From the NCBI GenBank assembly GCA_017694885.1, contig JADIMH010000032.1, forward strand, positions 1 to 64,000: DNA of 64,000 nucleotides. The letters are read 5' to 3'. Position numbers and translations under genes: made by a program. Under the pieces are notes generated by a model. That model searched no databases. It saw only the letters and a program-made list of their open reading frames with translations, and was not told where the DNA came from. Each line of letters opens with the position of its first letter. Position 1 is the stretch's first letter. This document shows, one piece after another, positions 9,101-16,028 of this stretch. The stretch comes from Candidatus Cryptobacteroides faecipullorum (lineage in GTDB: Bacteria > Bacteroidota > Bacteroidia > Bacteroidales > UBA932).

Positions 9101-10592
9101 GGAAATTGAGGTTCGGGTCGCTGCATATTATCTTTCCGTTGAATGCTTTCTGGGCCAGAGTCCCGGTTGCCGCGATCCCGCTGTAGTCGTATTCGTTCAG
9201 ATTCAGTCTGCTGACTGTAAGCGAATCTATTTCGAGTTTCGGACCTTCGGACCCGAATGAAGCCTTGAGTCCTGTCTTCATGTCGCATTCCTGTATAAGG
9301 TCCGACCCGATGGCTTTTCCTATATTGAAATCTTTCGTCGCAAGGGTGCCCTTTATTACCATACCGCTGTTTCCGGCTGTCAGCCCGTTTATCTTCAGGG
9401 CCGGCATTATCGAGCCGATTCTGGATGTCAGGGCCCCGCTGACACCGAGTCCATCAAGTTCCCCGTTGATGGTGCCTTTGAACAGGAATTCCTGCCCCGG
9501 AGCATAACGGGAGATGTCGGGAACATTGTCCGGAGCCAGTGCGGCAAGCACATCCTGTACCGATTCAGTAGTGAAACCGAGTTTTCCTACAGTTATCCTG
9601 ATGTCTGTCTTTTCCGGTTCCGGGAGTCCCGAGATACCTCCTTTTAATGACAGGGATACGCCGAAATCCTTGATGCCGGCCTCGAGCGAGGCTATTTCCA
9701 AATCGTTTACTGTACCGGAGAGCGAGGTCTCCGGAATGTCTATGGAGAAAGGTGCGGTATCCAGCCCCGGGACGAAATATGAAAGAGTCCTCAGATCGAT
9801 CCTCGAGTCCCGGATGACGGCTTTCAGGCGGATTTTTTCAAGGAAGTCCTTGAAATCCCTGGCCGTCCTGTAACCCATGCTGAACTCCGGAATGTTTATG
9901 TCGGACCATTTGTCCGACAGGTTCAGTGCGGTGACCGAGGCCAGTCCGTGTCCGACTTGCGCGCTTCCGGATATGGATATGCACTCATATCCGCTCTTTT
10001 CCCGGAATGAAAGATTGTCCAGAGTCCCTTTCATGGTCTTGTCGGAAAGGCGCAGGTTTCTTGCTTCTATCTCTATATCAGTTACATCCAGATCATCCCA
10101 GCGGATTCCGCCGCTCTCGTGCCCGAGGGTATTGCGGAAATTCTGAAGACGGAATGACATTCCGTCTATAAAAGCCCTTCTTATGTCGAAAACATTTTCA
10201 TGGCTGTCCTTCTTTTCCCTGTCTTTCCGGATGCCGAACATCCTTTCGAGGTTGGTCTGATTCTTTTCGATGACCAGATTCATTTGCGCGCCTCTGACAT
10301 ATGCCCTTCCGATATGGATGCCTTCTTTTTCCCTCAGACCTTTCAGGGAGAATCGTGCGATTACATATTCCGCTGAAAACAGGGTGTCTCTTGCCGCTGA
10401 GTCTGCCGGTGCCTTGTCGATGACCTCGATGTCTTTGACAATTATTGTGTTGAATGGTCTGAAATGGATTTTTCCGAAGTGTATCAGGGCATCCGATCCT
10501 ATCGTGAACCTGTCAAGTATCATCTGTGACAGGTAAGTCTGTACCTGCGGCGTCTGTACGGCCAGGACAGCCGCAATGATGATGGAAGTCAT
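6108..10592 (-). CDS. tamB: TamB/DUF490 translocation and assembly module protein
   Basis: A 1494-residue AsmA/TamB-class envelope protein: one N-terminal membrane anchor, a very long beta-rich repeat body, and the conserved C-terminal DUF490 region around residues 1050-1440 (motifs such as GTIDLDINPDRD, INGDYTLSGGNYRF, LGLSYQTNE). TamB-like proteins bridge the inner and outer membranes and help outer-membrane protein insertion or phospholipid transport. The ATG at 10592 gives an anchor of only about 11 hydrophobic residues. The open frame continues upstream to 10655 and would extend the helix with IKILWLTVVA, but it has no ATG, GTG or TTG, so the true start is uncertain. It begins a minus-strand group running into the rsmI-like gene. 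Confidence 0.88.
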   Translation of the reverse strand: MTSIIIAAVLAVQTPQVQTYLSQMILDRFTIGSDALIHFGKIHFRPFNTIIVKDIEVIDKAPADSAARDTLFSAEYVIARFSLKGLREKEGIHIGRAYVRGAQMNLVIEKNQTNLERMFGIRKDREKKDSHENVFDIRRAFIDGMSFRLQNFRNTLGHESGGIRWDDLDVTDIEIEARNLRLSDKTMKGTLDNLSFREKSGYECISISGSAQVGHGLASVTALNLSDKWSDINIPEFSMGYRTARDFKDFLEKIRLKAVIRDSRIDLRTLSYFVPGLDTAPFSIDIPETSLSGTVNDLEIASLEAGIKDFGVSLSLKGGISGLPEPEKTDIRITVGKLGFTTESVQDVLAALAPDNVPDISRYAPGQEFLFKGTINGELDGLGVSGALTSRIGSIMPALKINGLTAGNSGMVIKGTLATKDFNIGKAIGSDLIQECDMKTGLKASFGSEGPKLEIDSLTVSRLNLNEYDYSGIAATGTLAQKAFNGKIICSDPNLNFLFQGLFNFSSKTRNALYNFYANIGYADLNALNIDKRGMSRISLQTSANFTRIKGNDLLGKIRIGSISLENESGKYDIGDISVASHSSDTLFRAKMQSGFAEGSFFGTGSFSSFIKDAKDLVLKRQLPAIHKDSAYVWNGNRYDLSFNFYDTMDLLAYLFPGLYIAENTSLWMHIGGSGTMEGNLKSQRLAFGENFMKDLTFDFRNDANGLTGELQSETVNVATLSLKNNSFRIYANNNHIGAGYAYDNQGELVNRGELYILGDLLRDGEDRLQCKISLLPSSIYLNAREWSIMPSEMTVSGKDIDIGNMEFASGEQSVKIHGGISESGRDTLMLDMERFDISIINPLLGKGAAFAGAATGRAGLISAGSGKSASVDFLCSSTSISGAQMGTVQLNGNWDKDSRKIDVSLRNSFDGRSTFDVTGKYDLEDRYIDASASLEGLDISCLSPYLSSVFSETSGFLSGLFEAKGKINSLSVESTGARLKDATVRIAYTNVPYTANGDFHIDSRGIYFDSLSISDRFGNGGSVSGQISHDNFRNLRFDTRISADRIECLDLDEQMNGTFYGNIFATAGISITGPMHSMKMSVEATTTGRGQLHIPISAASSSRSNDLLTFKELKEEVIQDPYETMIARIQKKEKSKNNFEISLMVAATPGIEAFVEIDKAAGNVLSGYGTGTIDLDINPDRDIFNINGDYTLSGGNYRFVAIGLAKDFSINEGSSVKFNGDIMESTLNIDATYTTKTSLGTLIADTSSVSTRRTVECGIHITDKISNPRLQFSINVPDIDPTVKARVESALSTEDKVQKQFLSLLVSNSFLPDEQSGIVNNTSFLASSVSEIMSNQLNNIFQKLDIPLDLGLSYQTNERGNDIFDVAVSTQLFNNRVVINGNIGNRQYTSGSTNDDVVGDLDIEIKIDRPGAFRLNLFSHSADQYTNYLDNSQRNGIGLTYQQEFNNFREFIRNLFSGRKKKDAIQRQEEKALLNEEKVTIKIKGDNGKKPGK

Positions 10593-10658
10593 TGCGACGA
10601 CTGTCAGCCATAATATTTTAATCGCCCGTCTGATACTCTGCCTGTTTAGTGAAACCTA

Positions 10659-10666
10659 CAAAAATA
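10659..10666 (-). promoter_or_regulatory. -7 element for tamB
   Basis: TATTTTTG on the minus strand matches TAnnTTTG exactly. The inferred transcription start near 10652 leaves a short leader before the tamB reading frame. No TTG is present at the -33 spacing. It is back to back with the tsaD promoter. Confidence 0.6.
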
Positions 10667-10688
10667 GCAATTATATCCGAGATTTTCG

Positions 10689-10696
10689 TATTTTTG
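10689..10696 (+). promoter_or_regulatory. -7 element for tsaD
   Basis: TATTTTTG, an exact TAnnTTTG match, lies 24 nt before the tsaD ATG at 10721. This placement supports 10721, not the upstream in-frame ATG at 10649, as the start. Confidence 0.65.
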
Positions 10697-10720
10697 CCCG
10701 TCGGAATAATAAAACGTGCA

Positions 10721-11743
10721 ATGGATATCATTTTAGGTATTGAGTCGTCATGCGACGATACGTCTGCCGCTGTCATCAGGGACGGCTATCTTCTGTCGAA
10801 CGTGCTTGCCAGCCAGGATGTTCACAAAGCTTACGGCGGTGTCATCCCCGAACTTGCCTCCAGGGCGCACCAGCTGAACATAGTGCCTGTTGTCAGCCAG
10901 GCCATCGACAGGGCCGGCATTAAAGTATCCGATATTACGGCCATCGCCTTTACGCGCGGTCCCGGACTGCTCGGTTCGCTGCTTGTCGGTACGTCCTTCG
11001 CAAAAGGACTCTCCATAGCCATCGACAGGCCGCTCATTGAGGTCAACCATCTTCAGGGGCATGTGCTTGCCAATTTTATAAAACAGTACGATAAAGACAC
11101 TCCTGTACCGGAATTCCCGTATCTGTGCCTTTTGGTATCCGGCGGCAATTCGCAGATAGTCAAGGTGAACAGTCCCCTTGATTTTGAAATCCTCGGTCAG
11201 ACCATAGATGACGCCGTGGGCGAAGCGTTCGACAAATGTTCCAAAATGATGGGGCTCGGATATCCTGGCGGACCGGTAGTGGACAGGCTGGCGAAACTCG
11301 GCGATCCCATGAAATTCCATTTTTCAAAGCCTCATGTACCCGGTCTGGATTACAGTTTCAGCGGAGTGAAGACCTCCCTGCTGTATTTCGTCAGGGACCA
11401 GTTGGCGCAGGATCCGGATTTTATGGAGAAAAACAAGGAAGACATTTGCGCTTCTTTCCAGAGGACGCTTATAGAAATACTGATGGACAAACTTATCAAG
11501 GCCGCCAGGCAGACAGGCATCAGGCAGATTACCATCGGAGGAGGGGTGTCAGCAAACAGCGGCTTGCGCAATGCTGTCACGGAAGAAGGGAGAAAAAGAG
11601 GCTGGACTACCTATCTTCCTGAATTCAAATTTACGACAGACAATGCTGCAATGATTGCCATTGCCGGGTATTTCCACTATCTGCACGGAGAGAGGACAGG
11701 ACTGGATGCGGCTCCTTTTTCACGTATCGCCGATTTTAAATGA
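10721..11743 (+). CDS. tsaD: tRNA N6-adenosine threonylcarbamoyltransferase TsaD
   Basis: A 340-residue Kae1/TsaD/YgjD protein that transfers the threonylcarbamoyl group to A37 of ANN-decoding tRNAs, working with TsaB/TsaE. It begins MDIILGIESSCDDTS, has the metal motif HQLNIVPV upstream of NHLQGHVLAN (the HxxxH metal site), and the ASKHA nucleotide motifs LVSGGNSQ, IDDAVGEAFDK and GGGVSANSGLR. An in-frame ATG at 10649 would add 24 residues, but it lies upstream of the -7 element, so 10721 is used. MtaB, which acts on the product of this enzyme, is encoded on the opposite strand in the same window. Confidence 0.96.
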   Translation: MDIILGIESSCDDTSAAVIRDGYLLSNVLASQDVHKAYGGVIPELASRAHQLNIVPVVSQAIDRAGIKVSDITAIAFTRGPGLLGSLLVGTSFAKGLSIAIDRPLIEVNHLQGHVLANFIKQYDKDTPVPEFPYLCLLVSGGNSQIVKVNSPLDFEILGQTIDDAVGEAFDKCSKMMGLGYPGGPVVDRLAKLGDPMKFHFSKPHVPGLDYSFSGVKTSLLYFVRDQLAQDPDFMEKNKEDICASFQRTLIEILMDKLIKAARQTGIRQITIGGGVSANSGLRNAVTEEGRKRGWTTYLPEFKFTTDNAAMIAIAGYFHYLHGERTGLDAAPFSRIADFK

Positions 11744-11752
11744 CAATGAAAA

Positions 11753-13690
11753 ATGTATAGAAAGTTTTTTCCGTTGATACTGGCTTTTGCCGCGGGCTTT
11801 TCCTTTCCGGGTTCCGTAATGGCGGTTGACATGAAGGAAGAATACCCGATACCTGCAAAGGACATGCATATGAGGGATCCGTTTGTTATCGTGGACGAAG
11901 AGGAGGAGTGTTATTATATAATAACTTCACGCTGGAAAGACGGAAGAGGCGGACTGGCCGCCTACAAAAGCAGGGATCTGGAAAACTGGAGGGATGAAGG
12001 TTTCGTTTACAACGCCGCTCCCGATTACCTCGGGACAGACGATTTCTGGGCACCGGATACCTATAAATATAAAGGCGGCTACTATGTATTCGTCACATTG
12101 AGCAACAAGTCGAAAGGAATTCTCAGAGGTACCACCATCCTTAAATCCGTGTCAGGAACGGTACTCGGCCCTTATGAGCCTGTTCTTTCTCCTGACAGAC
12201 TGAATGTTACACCGGATTGGCTGCAGTGCCTGGACGGTTCTCTTTATATAGATGACGAAGGGAAGCCATGGATGATATATGCGGTGGAATGGTGCGGGCC
12301 CAACGTCTGTGACAAGGTCGGTGAAGTCTGGGCCCAAAGGCTGAAGGATGACCTTACTGATACGGAAGGGGAGCCTCACAGACTCTTCAAGGCATCGGAT
12401 TCGCCGTGGGCTCTCCATATCGGTGGCGGCGGCATGATAACGGATGCTCCCGTGATATGGAAGGACAGCAGAAGCGGTAATCTTATAATGACGTGGTCGA
12501 GTTTTGCTCCGGAATATTCTATCGGCCAGGCTGTCAGCCGGAGCGGCAATGTGCTGGGCCCATGGGAACATGAGCCTGTTCCTGTCTTTTCGTCCGACGG
12601 CGGCCACCAGATGATTTTCAAAGATCTGGACGGCAACCTTAAGATTTCTTTCCATAGTCCCAATGCAAAGAAAGGCGCTCTCAGAGAAACTCTTACTATC
12701 CGGGACATCAGTATAAAAGACGGGAAGTTCGAACCGCTTGAAGGTACATATGACGGGTTTTCGGATATCCCGGAGAAGATTTCCAACCCGGTAAAGACCG
12801 TGGACGGGAAGCCGCTTGCCGTTGCCGATCCTTTCGTGTTCCGGCATAAAGGCACTTATTATCTTACCGGCACTTCGGGCGACGGCGGTTTCGATTATTA
12901 TACTTCGACCGATCTGGTGACATGGGAATACAAAGGGGCGCTGTTCCGGACGTCGCAGGATCATCCTGGGACAGCTGCTTTCTGGGCTCCGGAAGTCAAG
13001 CGTTACAACGGGCGTTATTATCTCAGCTACAGCTGCTATATCCCTGAAAGGGACAGGATGCTGACATGCCTTGCGGTAAGCGATTCGCCTGAGGGACCGT
13101 ACCGTGAACTTTATACCCCATGGTTCGATTTCGGATACTCTGCCATAGATGCCCATATTTTCGTAGATGATGACGGTACCCCGTACCTGTATTACAGCAA
13201 GAACTATTCGCTGGACGGAAAATGCAGCGTAGGCGAGATTTATGCCGTAAGGCTCAGGAATGATCTGTCAGGGCCGGAAGGAGATCCTGTTTTCATATCA
13301 GGAGCCTCACAGGACTGGGAAAAAGTGAAGTGGGAAGTGAACAGATGCAACGAAGGTCCTGAAGTCTTTAAGCATGACGGCAGGTATTATATGACGTATT
13401 CGGCAAATGATACGGGCTACGAATATTACGGAGTCGGGATTTCGACCGCAGACACTCCGCTCGGGCCATGGAAGAAGAGCAAGGACAATCCGCTGATGAC
13501 TACCGATCTTTCAGAGGGCATTTCATCTCCAGGTCACAATTCTCTTATGTATACACCTGACGGACAGCTGTTCATCATCTACCACAGGCATGCGGATCCT
13601 GACTGCAGGAAGCCGGACTGGAACAGGGTGGTATGTGTGGACAGGCTCGGCATTGACAGAAAAGGGAGGATCGTCTATGAAAGAGATTGA
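11753..13690 (+). CDS. Secreted protein with two tandem glycoside hydrolase family 43 domains
   Basis: A 645-residue exported protein: a signal peptide (residues 1-24, ending SVMA), then two five-bladed GH43 domains at about 35-330 and 355-640. GH43 enzymes cleave arabinan, xylan or related side chains. In the second domain the expected triad is visible: base Asp359 (VADPFVF), Asp466 (AIDAHIF) and acid Glu534 (CNEGPEVFK). In the first domain the base Asp42 (MRDPFV) and Asp161 are present, but the acid position reads TDAPVIWK (Asp231). No SusC/SusD, regulator or other hydrolase is adjacent, so this is not a classical polysaccharide locus. Substrate unknown. The last 14 nt overlap the next gene. 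Confidence 0.88.
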   Translation: MYRKFFPLILAFAAGFSFPGSVMAVDMKEEYPIPAKDMHMRDPFVIVDEEEECYYIITSRWKDGRGGLAAYKSRDLENWRDEGFVYNAAPDYLGTDDFWAPDTYKYKGGYYVFVTLSNKSKGILRGTTILKSVSGTVLGPYEPVLSPDRLNVTPDWLQCLDGSLYIDDEGKPWMIYAVEWCGPNVCDKVGEVWAQRLKDDLTDTEGEPHRLFKASDSPWALHIGGGGMITDAPVIWKDSRSGNLIMTWSSFAPEYSIGQAVSRSGNVLGPWEHEPVPVFSSDGGHQMIFKDLDGNLKISFHSPNAKKGALRETLTIRDISIKDGKFEPLEGTYDGFSDIPEKISNPVKTVDGKPLAVADPFVFRHKGTYYLTGTSGDGGFDYYTSTDLVTWEYKGALFRTSQDHPGTAAFWAPEVKRYNGRYYLSYSCYIPERDRMLTCLAVSDSPEGPYRELYTPWFDFGYSAIDAHIFVDDDGTPYLYYSKNYSLDGKCSVGEIYAVRLRNDLSGPEGDPVFISGASQDWEKVKWEVNRCNEGPEVFKHDGRYYMTYSANDTGYEYYGVGISTADTPLGPWKKSKDNPLMTTDLSEGISSPGHNSLMYTPDGQLFIIYHRHADPDCRKPDWNRVVCVDRLGIDRKGRIVYERD

Positions 13691-15251
13691 AATATCGTGT
13701 CCGGTCGGGAAAGAGCCTTCACCGGAAGAAATAATCTCAGTATCGGCCCGGTCTTTAGGGGTGGCTCCGAAAGCCGTGGCCCATTACAGGATCGTCCGGA
13801 GGTCGATCGATGCCAGGGGTGAAATACTATACAGATACAAGGTCGAGGCATACAGGGAAGGTGAGGAATATACCGGGTATCATGTGCCGGAATACCATGA
13901 TGTGTCCGGCGCTGAGCCTGTCCTGGTGATAGGAGCTGGTCCGGCCGGCATGTTCGCGGCCCTGCATCTTCTCATGAAAGGGCTGAAACCGGTCATTCTG
14001 GAGCGGGGCAAGGATGTCCATAAAAGGAAATTCGACATGGCCCGGCTTTCGAAAGAAGGGATTGTGGACCGTGATTCGAACTATTGTTTCGGAGAAGGCG
14101 GGGCCGGGACTTTTTCTGACGGCAAACTGTTCACCCGTTCATCCAAGCGTGGCGACATCCGTGAAGTCCTGCACCAGCTGGTCTCGTTCGGGGCTGATCC
14201 TTCGATACTCATAGATGCGCATCCCCATATCGGCAGCGACAGATTGCCGTCCATTGTTGAGAATATCCGCAAATGCATCATCGGGCACGGAGGAGAGTAT
14301 CATTTCGGCACCAGAGTGACGGATATCTGCAGGAGGAAGGATGGAAGCCTTGCCGTTACGGCAGAGTGCCGCGGCGAGGACGGGGCCGTTTCAGCAGCTG
14401 AATTCGCTGCGGACAATGTAATCCTTGCTACCGGGCATTCCGCAAGGGATATCTACACAATGTTCGACAGAAAGGGATGGGAAATCCAGGCCAAGGGGTT
14501 CGCTCTCGGAGTCAGGGTGGAACACCCTCAGTCACTTATCAATAAAATACAGTACCATGGGAAATACCAGCCGTCCATGCCTGCGGCGGAATATTCTTTC
14601 GTGACCCAGATAGAAGGGAGAGGGGTCTTTTCTCTCTGCATGTGTCCCGGCGGAGTACTGGTCCCTTCGTCAACGGCTCCCGGTGAGGTGGTGCTGAACG
14701 GCATGTCCAATTCCGCACGCAATTCCAGATGGGCCAACTCCGGTGTAGTCGTTTCCGTCGAGCCTGGGGATCTGCCGGAGTACTCGCATTTCGGAGCTTT
14801 GTCCCTTCTTCATTTCCAGCAGGATGTGGAGCAGTCGATGTTCCGCTTTTCCGGTTCGCTGAAAGCTCCGGCCCAGAGGATGATGGACTTCTGCCGCGGA
14901 ACGGTGTCATCAGGGCTGCCTGCCTCTTCCTATCATCCGGGAGTCGTGCCGGCTCCGCTGCATGAGCTTCTTCCGCGGCATGTCGCGCTCAGACTCAAAT
15001 ACGCTTTCCCTGAAATAGGTAACAGGAAAATGCGAGGATATTATACCAACGAAGCCCTTCTTCTCGGAGTGGAGTCCAGGACATCGTCTCCGGTAAGGAT
15101 TCCCCGGGATCCCGAAACTTTTGAGCATACCCGGATCAAGGGTCTGTATCCTTGCGGAGAAGGAGCCGGCTATTCAGGCGGAATAGTGTCATCTGCACTG
15201 GACGGAATCAACTGCGCGGAAAGGATTTTTTTGGCAGTCAAGAAAAAATGA
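13677..15251 (+). CDS. FAD-dependent dehydrogenase (COG2509 type)
   Basis: A 525-residue flavoprotein of the COG2509 family, cytoplasmic, physiological substrate unknown. An N-terminal ferredoxin-like segment (about 1-75) precedes the FAD-binding Rossmann motif VLVIGAGPAGMFAALHLL. Further landmarks are CFGEGGAGTFSDGKL, ATGHSARDIY and the C-terminal FAD contact GLYPCGEGAGYSGGI. The ATG at 13677 gives the standard N-terminus MKEIEISCPVG; it overlaps the GH43 stop by 14 nt, suggesting coupling. The gene ends directly over the promoter of the SRP RNA. Confidence 0.88.
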   Translation: MKEIEISCPVGKEPSPEEIISVSARSLGVAPKAVAHYRIVRRSIDARGEILYRYKVEAYREGEEYTGYHVPEYHDVSGAEPVLVIGAGPAGMFAALHLLMKGLKPVILERGKDVHKRKFDMARLSKEGIVDRDSNYCFGEGGAGTFSDGKLFTRSSKRGDIREVLHQLVSFGADPSILIDAHPHIGSDRLPSIVENIRKCIIGHGGEYHFGTRVTDICRRKDGSLAVTAECRGEDGAVSAAEFAADNVILATGHSARDIYTMFDRKGWEIQAKGFALGVRVEHPQSLINKIQYHGKYQPSMPAAEYSFVTQIEGRGVFSLCMCPGGVLVPSSTAPGEVVLNGMSNSARNSRWANSGVVVSVEPGDLPEYSHFGALSLLHFQQDVEQSMFRFSGSLKAPAQRMMDFCRGTVSSGLPASSYHPGVVPAPLHELLPRHVALRLKYAFPEIGNRKMRGYYTNEALLLGVESRTSSPVRIPRDPETFEHTRIKGLYPCGEGAGYSGGIVSSALDGINCAERIFLAVKKK

Positions 15252-15260
15252 TTACCTTTG
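15231..15260 (+). promoter_or_regulatory. SRP RNA promoter inside the 3' end of the upstream gene
   Basis: A -33 TTG (15231-15233), a 19-nt spacer and TACCTTTG (15253-15260) make a full-consensus Bacteroidetes promoter. The -33 and most of the spacer lie within the last codons of the FAD-dehydrogenase gene, whose stop codon is at 15249-15251. Confidence 0.85.
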
Positions 15261-15262
15261 CA

Positions 15263-15361
15263 ACGGGTAAGTCATACACGACCAGCTCCCTTTGAATTCC
15301 CCCAGGACCGGAAGGTAGCAAGGGTAGGAGGTTGTAGCGGTGCGATGTATTAAGCTTACCC
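15263..15361 (+). ncRNA. ffs: Signal recognition particle RNA (4.5S, small bacterial type)
   Basis: About 99 nt with the SRP domain IV core: CCCCCAGGACCGGAAGGTAGCA matches the universally conserved Ffh-binding asymmetric loop and GGAA tetraloop pattern, and the 3' side reads AGGGTAGGAGG. The ends pair as GGGTAAG (15265-15271) with CTTACCC (15355-15361). A T-rich run follows at 15362-15371 and can act as terminator. The RNA scaffolds Ffh and FtsY for co-translational membrane targeting. Ends are placed from the terminal helix and may be off by a few bases. Confidence 0.9.
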
Positions 15362-15370
15362 TTTTTTCTT

Positions 15371-15492
15371 TAAAAGCATTTAAATCGGTGCTTTCTTCGT
15401 CACACTTCAGTCCTCACATCCTCATTACCGGAAGGTAACTCCGGTGTTCGGACTTTTGTGTTCCTTGAAATCCCTCGATTTAAATGCTTTTA
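15371..15492. ncRNA. Unidentified long stem-loop element after the SRP RNA
   Basis: A perfect 17-bp inverted repeat (TAAAAGCATTTAAATCG at 15371-15387, complement at 15476-15492) encloses 88 nt. The interior folds again: ACAC/GTGT (15402-15405 with 15458-15461), AGTCC/GGACT (15409-15413 with 15450-15454), and ACCGGA/TCCGGT (15427-15432 with 15440-15445) around a 7-nt loop. It fills the space between ffs (plus) and the 3' end of cdd (minus). It has no coding potential that I can see. It could be a small RNA, a double terminator or a miniature element; the strand is unknown. Confidence 0.45.
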
Positions 15493-15498
15493 CCGTGG

Positions 15499-15975
15499 TT
15501 ATTTCAGAGAATCGAAAATAAGCGGAAGTATATCATCCACCTTAGAGAATTTCCAGATCTTTTCACCGCCGACAAGCAGGATTGACATCGGCCTGCCGGA
15601 TTTTCCCTGATATTCGGCCATGACCTGTCGGCAGGCTCCGCAAGGTGTTGCAGGTGAAGCACATATCTTGCCGTTCTGACTGGCGGTGATGGCGATTTCC
15701 TCCATTGCGGCGTCAGGATGCGTGGCGCTGGCATGGAACATTGCGGTCCTTTCGGCACACAGTCCGGAAGGAAACGCGATGTTTTCCTGGTTTGCCCCTG
15801 TTACTATTTCTCCGGTAGAAAGTCTGACGGCAGCGCCGACATTGAAATGCGAATATGGAGTGTAGGCTCCTGACATTGCCTTAATGGCGGCTTCGGCCAG
15901 TTCACGGTCGGCGCAGGACAGCTGGTCCATGCTTTCGTATTCAGTGTAACTGATGTTTATTTCCCTGGTCTTCAT
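15499..15975 (-). CDS. cdd: Cytidine deaminase
   Basis: A 158-residue homotetrameric-type zinc enzyme that deaminates cytidine and deoxycytidine to uridine and deoxyuridine in pyrimidine salvage. The zinc and catalytic motifs are complete: CAERTA (Cys ligand and catalytic Glu) and PCGACRQ (the two further Cys ligands). Substrate residues lie in FNVGAAV and GANQEN. It is divergent from mnmA; its own -7 element is at 16013-16020. The gene stops 7 bp beyond the unexplained stem-loop element. Confidence 0.94.
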   Translation of the reverse strand: MKTREINISYTEYESMDQLSCADRELAEAAIKAMSGAYTPYSHFNVGAAVRLSTGEIVTGANQENIAFPSGLCAERTAMFHASATHPDAAMEEIAITASQNGKICASPATPCGACRQVMAEYQGKSGRPMSILLVGGEKIWKFSKVDDILPLIFDSLK

Positions 15976-15998
15976 ATGCGTCAGTATTTGAATATGAT

Positions 15999-16006
15999 TA
16001 TCTTTG
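15999..16006 (+). promoter_or_regulatory. -7 element for mnmA
   Basis: TATCTTTG matches TAnnTTTG and lies 23 nt before the mnmA ATG. It points towards, and nearly overlaps, the cdd -7 element at 16013-16020, so the two polymerases could not occupy both at once. Confidence 0.6.
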
Positions 16007-16012
16007 CATCGT

Positions 16013-16020
16013 CAAATATA
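16013..16020 (-). promoter_or_regulatory. -7 element for cdd
   Basis: TATATTTG on the minus strand, an exact consensus match, 38 nt upstream of the cdd start codon and facing the mnmA promoter. Confidence 0.55.
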
Positions 16021-16028
16021 GTGATTTT

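Noticed and set aside
12152..13156. A 334-codon open frame on the minus strand
   Set aside because: Antisense to the GH43 gene, which has a clear signal peptide and catalytic motifs.
11753..15251. Polysaccharide utilisation locus around the GH43 gene
   Set aside because: No SusC/SusD pair, sensor-regulator or other glycosidase adjacent; the neighbours are tsaD and a flavoprotein.
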